DNA of 64,000 nucleotides from contig JAHQIY010000003.1 in NCBI GenBank assembly GCA_019054805.1, positions 5,642,001 through 5,706,000 on the forward strand, given 5' to 3'. The DNA comes from Brachionus manjavacas (lineage: Eukaryota; Rotifera; Eurotatoria; Ploima; Brachionidae). Of the stretch, positions 56,501-64,000 are shown one piece after another (the stretch's first letter is position 1; the number at the start of each line of letters is the position of its first letter). Under the pieces are notes generated by a model. It did not search any database. It was not told the origin of the DNA and worked only from the letters and a program-made list of their open reading frames with translations. The translations under genes and the position numbers were made by a program.

Positions 56501-59500
56501 TGGAAACAAATAAATAATAATCAATATTAAAAAAATTAATCTATTGGCATTGTGGTAATATTGATTCATAAAAGATCTATAGTAAATTAATGGGTACTGG
56601 AATTTTTTAGAACATTAAAGGAAATACTTAATAATATATTTTTTTTAAGAATTAAAATTCTTTCTTTAAATTGTAAGGTTCGCGTAGGTTGCAACTACAG
56701 CAGTATCTGAATTTGACGTTTTCGACCACAAATTCTTATTCTGCATTTATGGAAACCTTGAAAAGCCAATTTTTTAGTGGGTTTACAAAGAATAATTTTT
56801 TTGGTTCCCCCCTCTCAATGATTAGCATCAAATATTAGTTGCATCCTTTTAGTTCTAAAAATAAAATGATTTTCTAGACACATTTAATTTTTAATTTATA
56901 CAGATTTCTAAAGCTCTTTTTCTAAGCTACAAAATAATTTATTCATTTATTTTTTTAAAAAAATTTTTTGAACATTAAAATTGGACGATCATTACTGTAT
57001 GATCATTACATACTGTTAAAATACTTAAAACATTTCACAAATTATTTTTTTTATGTATTAAAAAAAGTCGTCTTGGTTATGCAAGTCAATTTTTATTATT
57101 ATTATTAATATAAGTGACATAATATTTAGAATGAAACATTTTTTTTTTCTTGAATTTTGTCTTAATTTGTTGTACAAATTACTTAATTAACCGCCTAAAT
57201 TATTTAAATTATGTTTAACTCCGATTGGAAAATTGTGGATTTACAAAATAAATGTAAAGAGTTAAAACTTTCTTACCAAGGCAAGAAAGCTGATTTAATA
57301 AGACGAAAAAAGTTTCTATTGAACCAAAAGCCAAATCGGGTAGAAAGGATAAGGCTAAGTCTTGTTTAGTAAAACAATTAAATTAGGTAAAAACTAAGTA
57401 ATTCAGGCTATAAATTAAGTAATTTTGATTTTGATTTTTTTATTCGGTTTATTTTTTCACTTGAACTTGACTAAATAAAATAAACATAAAATTAAAAATT
57501 TTGTACGTCTTTTTTTGTATTAATAATTTTGTTCAATAAAAAAAATTTTTATAAGTAAATTAAGTAATTTGTACATTTTTTTATTCGAGATTCTAAGTAA
57601 ATTAACAGTACAGGTAAAATTTCTTCATTAAAATTTACCGAAGACGAACATTTTTGGAGTTTTTCACTAATTTTGTATATTATCTTTAATTTAAAAACAA
57701 AAACTTAAATTCATCATATTTTGATACATGGATCTTTTCTCAATAATCAGTGGAAATAAAAAATTTCACTTCTATTAAAGACACCTTAAGCTAAAAGAAT
57801 GATCTTAGCTTGAAAATAAAAAAATCCTCGGTATACTAATTTAATGATATACTTCTAAAGTATAAAAAAAAGAAAACTATTGAATGCTTAAAATAACCTT
57901 TAAGAAATACTAAAGTATAAGTTTAAAAAACCAAAAAACTAAAACACAAATTAAAACTCACGATATGATACTGGAGATGTTGGAAAAGTTGTCAATGTGG
58001 AACTAGAAGTTGAAGGCTGTCTAGTTATTTCAGAGTCATTGTTAGTTTCATCACAATCAATATCAATAAAACATTGCTGAGTTTCACATTTTAACAAGTT
58101 TGTCGACGTTTCATTGCATTCAGATACTAAAAGATTTAAAATATTTAAAATCAGGATTTTTAATTTGTTTGGTAAATTTTTACTATTGATTAACGTGTTT
58201 GAGCAATTAGTTATAGACTGAACATTGACATATCGATTTATTTCAGAGCCAATGCCATTTTGACTAAAAGTGTCTTCGATATCTTCGGAATTGAGTTTGG
58301 CTGAAATATTCTTTGCTGTCAAATTCTGTCCCTCAATTATGAACATCAATAAAATCGATGGTGATATAAAATATTCATTCGATATTCTTTGAAGATAGAT
58401 GTTTGTTACATTTACTCTATGGAATACGGAGCCATATAAAGAATTGAATTGTCTTTCATACTTTTAAAAATTAAATTTTATTTTAAAATGAGACATTAAA
58501 AATTTAATAAAATTTTTCATAAATTAACTAAACAATCTTTTATTTATAATTAGCTATAAAATAGGAAATCTGAATTCTTTAATGATGAATTTAATTTTTC
58601 TGAGATTCAATAGTACGAATCTCAGAAAATTCTTTATCCGATAATGATATAATTGAAGCTCAAGATTCAAGAGAGAAGAGAATTTGGACTTGCTATAAAA
58701 TATCTGATAACATAGAGTGTATATTAAAATAAATGGTTTTTATTATAGAGATCTTTTACCGATTCCTATTCAAAAGAACAAAGTTGCTGCAATAAAGTAA
58801 AGAGAAGAGGTCGTCAATGAAAAGCATTAAAATGTTAACTTTACCATAGCACTAATCAGTCAGTTAAACTTTTGATAACATGATCATCTTCATCATGATG
58901 AAATCAACTCAAATGTAATAAAAAATGGTTTAAACAGCGAGATTAAGAAGCTTTTAAGGTTTAACTGTAGGTCAAAAAATATTTTATCAACTTTAAAGGA
59001 TTTAAAAACAAATTCTATTCAAATTCAAATATTTATCAATTTAAAAATATATCTGATATCATAAAAGAAGACAAATCCCCCCCCCCAAAAAAAAACAAAA
59101 ATTTTCATTTTAATAGTTAAAGAAATCGATTTAATTCATCTCATACTTAAATTAAATTAAAATTTTTTTACCAATTTCTCTAATGCATCATAGATGTTAT
59201 TTTCGGGCATTTCTTGTCTTGTCTTATTTTGTTCCAAGTCCTCAATAAGCTGTCTTCCGATAGCACTGTTTCTGACAGGAATCAAGCAGAATTTCTCAAT
59301 TGTTAAATTAACATGTGTTTCTAAATTTTTTGGTAAAGTAAAAAAATAAAATTTCTATATTTCTTGGGGTTACTATTATTTTGATCTGGCTTTAGTGTTA
59401 AAGTTGGTGTTACTGCAAGTGAAGTTTTGCTGGTTGTCAATGTTTCTAGTTTTTTGAAAAATTAATTTGTTTTTCTAGAATATTTAAGAACTTCTACCTT

Positions 59501-61563
59501 GCCCAGATGTGAAAGAACTAGCCTCTGAAAAGGATGTTGTTATCGGAATCTCTGTCGATGCTGTTGTTCTAATCGGATTACTTGATGTTGAAGATGTTGT
59601 TGAAGAAGTTGTTTGCGATTTTGTCGTTGATGTCGACGGTTTTTTGGTAAATACTGAGTCTCCACCAGTCTCATCACAATTTTCATCTACATAACAATAT
59701 GAATTATTGCATTTGAAAATTGAAGCATCACAGTTCAATACTTAAGTTATTATGAATTTAGAATTTAAACAAAATAACAATATTAAGAGATTAAATATTA
59801 TTTTACTAACTATTAATTAAAGTTCCATTGCATCCATCAATTAATTCAAAACGAAGATAATCACTAAGTACTGAATCTGATGAATAGTTTCTAAAAGCTG
59901 GTTCAATATTTTCTGATTTAAAATTTGATGTCAGATTTGCCAATGTCAATTTTTTATCCTGACTTCGGAAACTAACATTTAAATATGGGCGTACATAAAA
60001 ATCAGAATTTATTTCTTCAAGCCTAAGAAAAACAACATTCACATTATCAAAATTCGGTCCCAAAAATACTCTAAATATTTTATTATACTTGAAAAAAAAA
60101 TTTTAATATTTAATTATTTATCATCTAAAATTTTAACTAACAATTGTTTCGAATTCTTCAGTTATACTTATATTATTTTGAGGAATGATGGTTCCATTTT
60201 CTTTAAGTATCTCTTTTAAGTTTTCTCCCATGGAACCGTCCGTAACTGGAATACGACAGAAATTTTCGATCATTAAATAACCATATGTTTCTAAATAACT
60301 TCAATAAAAAATAATTTATTATAGATTTTCAATTTTACCATAAGAAGAACTATTGGATAATTTAGATGTTAAAGACATGGTGGTAAACAAGTCTTGCATT
60401 GTAGAGTAAGTCCAAGACATTGTAGTTAGGTCTATTTTATAATCTGTCTCAGCCTCTTTTGCTGTGGTCAGATTCATGTATTCAGTTGTTATTAGATCTT
60501 TATTTTCAGTAGTTTCTTTAATAAAATTAAAGTTAAAGCAATTTATTTTTTTGAGTAAAATACCTTTATCTGATGCAGTAGATAAAGAAACCTTAGAAGT
60601 GCTAGAAGTTCTTTCGATTTCATTATTACAGTTAACATCAATCTCGCAAGATATTGGCAAACAGTTTGTACTCGTTGAATTCGTCTCACAAATGCTAGCT
60701 AAAAAATATTTTTTTATTTTATTTGAACAAAAATTTATATTATTACCATTTACAAGAGCTCCTTTGCAATCATATACTTCCTCGAAAAGAAAAAGGTTAC
60801 TATAGTTATAAGGGTCAATTTTGTCCATAACTGATTGAATATTTCCAGTGGTTAGCTTAGACAATAATTCTATGATATCCGAGTCTAATTCTTGATTGAA
60901 TGTCACATTCAATTCGGGTTTTATAGCTGTTTCATTCAAATTTTTCAGATTAATTACATCAACCTCAAAAATATTAGAGCCAAACAATTCGGTAAAAAAT
61001 TCGGTATACTAAAATTTATTTAGAAAAAAAAAAGAAAATCTTTATATAAAGAATTACCAGTGATTTTAAATTGTAGTTGATTTTATTTTCCATTGTTTTG
61101 TTATCGAGCAATGATGAAATGGAAGTCGTATTCGAAATATTAACTGGAATGCTGCAAAAGCCTGATATTAGAATACTTCCATTAGTGACTTTAAAAATTA
61201 TTTTAAAAATTTAATTTAACTCAAAGACTTGAATACTTTTTATTTGATCATTTGGTTTATCATTAGATCCCCCTGATAAATAAAGTGGTATTAAAGCTAA
61301 TGCAATAATTCCGAGTAACAAGAGAAAGAGTAGCAAAAATGCGACAACTTTTCTAGTCGCCGATCGCCATCTTTAAACAAAAAACATTTTAAAATTAAAA
61401 CTTGGATTTTTTTTAATTTGCTTTTTATCTACCTATTGGGTAAAATGGGAGAAAAAAGATATTCGGCAGGCGTTAGAGCATCCCCTACTACACCATCACC
61501 AACATTTACTGCATTTTCACAAAAATTGTCGAAACCAGACAGATCACCGTCGGATTCAGTCAT
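49846..61563 (-). CDS. Type II membrane glycoprotein with 7-8 six-cysteine SEA-like modules, 29 exons
   Basis: Family not recognised. Exons: 61433-61563, 61237-61370, 61058-61188, 60747-61008, 60564-60698, 60339-60515, 60142-60290, 59811-60087, 59498-59740, 59374-59445, 59172-59320, 58184-58460, 57962-58126, 55785-55933, 55450-55726, 55228-55392, 54950-55098, 54624-54900, 54407-54571, 54218-54375, 53893-54166, 53355-53840, 53062-53204, 52747-53017, 52107-52699, 51966-52051, 50418-50590, 50004-50368, 49846-49953. They join in phase to 6141 bases, 2046 codons. Residues 1-51 are cytoplasmic with no signal peptide; about 52-75 is a leucine-rich transmembrane helix; the rest is extracellular. Each module has a half with FCRIPV, a half with a P-x-hydrophobic-N-hydrophobic-S/T-F/Y block and a C-x-G end, a C-x(6-9)-C-x4-C-x5-C motif and a Ser/Thr linker. 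Near the C-terminus NLRRRRS resembles a furin site. Many N-x-S/T sites. A cell-surface mucin or adhesion role is an inference. Confidence 0.75.
52430..52580 (-). repeat. 45-bp coding tandem repeat in the Ser/Thr linker
   Basis: Three to four copies of a 15-residue unit (SSTLSSTQSSSMSSD type) in exon 25. Mucin-like O-glycosylation target by composition. Confidence 0.85.
53277..53317. other. Perfect hairpin in an intron of the glycoprotein gene
   Basis: TATTAATTTAATTGAT at 53277-53292 is the exact reverse complement of ATCAATTAAATTAATA at 53302-53317, with a short loop. It lies between exons 22 and 23, where it could fold in the pre-mRNA. Confidence 0.6.
53400..53745 (-). repeat. Polyserine trinucleotide run and 102-bp tandem duplication
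   Basis: In exon 22 a (TCA)n-type run (about 53489-53545, read as GAT/TGA on the plus strand) encodes polyserine. Next to it two near-identical blocks of about 102 bases (53537-53636 and 53640-53740) encode a 34-residue Ser/Pro/Phe repeat (SSTPFSSFLSSVSSLSSKSS). Length is likely to vary between individuals. Confidence 0.85.
55213..55965 (-). repeat. Module duplicate, copy 4 of the glycoprotein gene
   Basis: Exons and short introns here are nearly identical to 57955-59347 (module 3), with changes such as S for P after TRQ and S for P before ENNIYDAL. The intron between the two SEA-like halves is 58 bases. This is a recent duplication within the gene. Confidence 0.9.
55966..57954. other. 2-kb intron of the glycoprotein gene with transposon-like debris
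   Basis: Lies between the duplicated modules. Apart from a SAP-like remnant at 57211-57365 it is AT-rich, with no exon that fits the module pattern. It may mark the place where modules were duplicated or lost. Confidence 0.45.
57211..57365 (+). pseudogene. SAP-domain-like remnant
   Basis: A short frame starts ATG TTT AAC TCC and reads DWKIVDLQNKCKELKLSYQG with KKADLIRR. This fits the SAP DNA-binding motif (hydrophobic-x2-L-K-x-E-L-K-x-R-x-L-x3-G-x-K-A-x-L). The frame is lost soon after 57285. It lies on the opposite strand to the host gene and is probably part of a mobile-element gene. Confidence 0.4.
57955..59347 (-). repeat. Module duplicate, copy 3, with an insertion in its intron
   Basis: Same three exons as copy 4. 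The intron between the two halves is 711 bases instead of 58, so about 650 bases were inserted after the duplication (about 58495-59160). Confidence 0.88.
58495..59160 (+). mobile_element. Insertion in the module-3 intron
   Basis: Absent from the sister copy. The plus strand at 58613-58730 reads SLSDNDIIEAQDSREKRIW and TCYKISDNIECIL, codon-like but unidentified. A run of ten C followed by nine A lies at 59077-59095. No clear inverted ends were found, so the element type is unknown. Confidence 0.5.
61237..61563 (-). CDS. Membrane-anchor exons of the modular glycoprotein
   Basis: Exon 1 starts with ATG at 61563 (MTESDGDLSGFDNFCENAV) and ends PNR. Exon 2 gives WRSATRKVVAFLLL followed by an uninterrupted Leu/Ile/Ala helix and LYLSGGSNDK. 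Basic residues precede the helix and polar ones follow, so the N-terminus should be inside the cell. The donor of exon 1 is GTAGAT and of exon 2 GTATTC. Confidence 0.75.
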
Positions 61564-64000
61564 ATTCAAAAATTTTCAAAGTAAGCAATTTTAAAAATTT
61601 TCTCAAAATTTATATAAAAATTAGATTTTAAAATATGTCATTTTATTTTAAGTAGATTCTTGATCAATTCCATTAATTAAAAATGATTATATTTTGTTTC
61701 AATGTTAAAGCGAATATTTTCCTGGTAGGCGGCCCAATAAATCATCCATGTTGAAAAAAAGTTTTTAAAATGAAATTTATTTAATCAGATACATTTATTT
61801 ATTTTTTACCATTGAAAAAAAAATTTTAAATGGTTGACATCTAAAAAGCTTTTTAACTATTATTAATCATTTTATTGAAACAAAGTCTTTCTTTTTTTTA
61901 ATATTGCCCAATTTTTGTACACTACACGAAATTTCACTTTAATTTCAAAATTTTTTAAATCAATAAATCGATTGAAAAATATCGAGAAATAAGAAAAAAA
62001 AATTCATTAGAAAAATTCTCCTATTTAAGAAGATGGTTATATCTATAATTGTAATTTTGATGATTTCATAAATAAAATACTCGAGGAAATAATAATTTAA
62101 TTCTAATAGTTATCAGATCATTAGATTTATTAGAGTGCTCAAATCAACATAAAATTAATGAATTTTTTGCTGAGAATTTAAAGTTCAATACTTCAAATTC
62201 TACTTGAAATATATATATATATATACATTTATATATATTCTTTATCCAGTAATTATTCTGTTATTTTAAATAATGATTATCTAATCATTGTTAGATTTCT
62301 TTTAGTTTGCAAAAAGATCTTATAAAATTTAAGATTTTGATTTATTTTTGTTTTAAGAATTTTTATTTATTTTATTGAGAAGATAATTCTCAAAAAAATT
62401 TAAGCAAATATTTTTTTAGATAATTTTGCAAATTTAATCAAATTCTCTATTTAATCATATTAAAATTTTAAAATCTAATTTCTTAATTTCATAAATACAA
62501 ATATCTGCATAAATTTTCTAATTCGCAATATATATCTAGATTTATTTTTTTTTTCAAAGTCACAACTAACCTTTATCAAGTTATTGTGATTTTCAATCAT
62601 CCACGTATATGTTTCTTTGTAAACAAAAAGCAAGTGTATCGACCGCCTTGACCAAACATTATTAAAGTCAAATGGAAAAAAAACGCCCTTGAAAGCATAA
62701 ATAGAGTATAATATTTTAAATGTATTCAAAACCTGTTTGTGCAGTTTTTGCAACCAATTTCAAATAAATATATCAAGTCCATTATTTGAGGCTTTTTATT
62801 TGAAAAAAATTTTAAAATGTTTTCGATTTTCAACAAGCGTAAAATTATCTTTGCTTGAGATCAAATTTTTAGATTATCACTAGAGCAAGAATTATCATTC
62901 TGGTTTTTTAACCTTTTAAATTTCAGTGCAATTTTTTTCATGGAGTAAATGCTGATGATATCTACAAGTTGCTAAACATTTGTAAAAAATAAATGATAAG
63001 AAAGAACTTATTAAATTTGTATATGATATTTCTCAAATGAATTTTTTTATTTAAGGAAATGAAACGTTAACATTTTTTGAACAAATTCTCGAAAGGTTAA
63101 ATCTAAATTAATAAAAATTTAAGGTTTTAAAAAAATAAGATCTTAAAGTTTTTCGATATTTTTGTTAAAATTTAAAGCTTTAATTTAGGTTTGTTTGGGG
63201 TTTAGATTTAGGGTGTTCTCACATGTTAACAAAAAAATTTAATTTTTCAATAACTTAAAAGTGTTTTCATATTTGATTGATTTTGCTAGTAAAATAATTC
63301 CATAATTCAAAAGTTATTATCTAAAACTAGTATTACTGATCTAATTTGCATGTTAATACTAGATTATTTGACAAAAAGAGCTTTAAACCCAATAGTTAAG
63401 ATTGTGTGCTTAGTTGATGCAATTTGAAGGTAAAATCTAATCTTTGAAAAAAGCTATTTTAGATTGCGTAACTAAGATTATTACTTTACAACCTGAATTT
63501 TTGCAATCAAATTATTAACTGAATCTACTTACTTAAATCGTAATTGATAGCCGTTTTTTGTTTTTTTGTCCTAGGGATCAATTTGTAATCATTTATTTTA
63601 ATTAAGACATCGCCTAAAAATGACATTGAAATATGAACACTAATGTCTTTAAGGTAACATTTGAAGATTTTGTGTTTTTATTTTTCCGAGGCGTTTATTC
63701 ACTCCGAAATCGGTTAAATAAACATTCGACTAGCAAAATGGAAAAACAATTACTATAACTTTAAAAATATTTGAAGAATTTAAGCAAAAATAAAGCTTTA
63801 TGTTTTTTCTATTGATTTTATTACAACAATCTTTGAATTTTATTTTGAGTTTTTTTTTGTTTTTCCTTTTCCGAGTAGTGCTTTTAATTCTGGGGAAATA
63901 TTGGAAGTCGTTCGAAAATTTAAATAACTTTTAAGTAACTTTTAAAAGGTGCTTTTGTTTGAACAAATTAAGAGTATTTTTTTTAAACGAGAATATAAAT
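61564..64000. other. AT-rich region upstream of the glycoprotein gene, no gene seen
   Basis: The promoter of the gene starting at 61563 should lie here. Contains a short (AT)n run at about 62208-62240 and many homopolymer runs. The longest frame (62475-62753, minus) shows no family features and is probably chance. Confidence 0.5.

Noticed and set aside
62475..62753. ORF of 92 codons on the minus strand
   Set aside because: AT-rich, no recognisable motif, no splice partners; likely chance.

Overview
The window is animal (metazoan) nuclear DNA. It is strongly AT-rich and has many short introns of about 45-80 bases with GT..AG ends. It holds a complete axonemal dynein heavy chain gene, a broken DEG/ENaC-type channel gene, large modular membrane glycoprotein genes, and relics of LINE-like (non-LTR), Ty3/gypsy, hAT and MULE elements. 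This suits a small AT-rich invertebrate such as a monogonont rotifer, but the sequence alone does not settle the species.

Layout. 1-8.8 kb is a retroelement block: a composite of a LINE-like reverse transcriptase with a Ty3/gypsy pol segment spliced into it, plus a hAT fragment. It is present as two interleaved inverted repeats (1-2718 against 4101-6819, and 2722-3972 against 7134-8384). 8.9-18.2 kb is a direct duplication of about 2.7 kb. It carries a P-loop NTPase fused to a PD-(D/E)XK-like nuclease, related to a family I know mainly from fungi, and it sits against pieces of a broken DEG/ENaC channel gene. 12.5-21.6 kb also holds dispersed AT-rich repeats, a LINE relic, a dynein C-terminal fragment far from its parent gene, and a small three-exon gene of 86 codons in two intact copies and one broken one.

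21.99-38.53 kb (minus strand) is one dynein heavy chain gene. I could join 22 exons in phase, giving 4000 codons, closest to DNAH12. One intron, which splits the microtubule-binding domain, holds an antisense LINE relic. 38.9-44 kb is a nested transposon region: a LINE broken by a MULE-like transposon that itself contains a 102-bp palindromic hAT-type MITE with a perfect 8-bp target duplication.

45.4-61.6 kb (minus strand) holds the most unusual genes. The first (61563 to 49846; 29 exons in phase, 2046 codons) encodes a type II membrane protein. A short cytoplasmic tail and one transmembrane helix are followed by seven and a half repeats of a six-cysteine SEA-like module with Ser/Thr-rich linkers. 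Directly downstream is a second set of exons (49107 to 45423). It enters in the same splice phase as the last part of the first gene and has 38-residue repeats and a very tyrosine-rich tract. It is either an alternative 3' cassette or a paralogue lacking its 5' part. 61.6-64 kb shows no gene.

Many frame breaks here are one-base changes in homopolymer runs, so some 'pseudogenes' may be assembly errors. Coordinates of spliced genes were worked out by eye.
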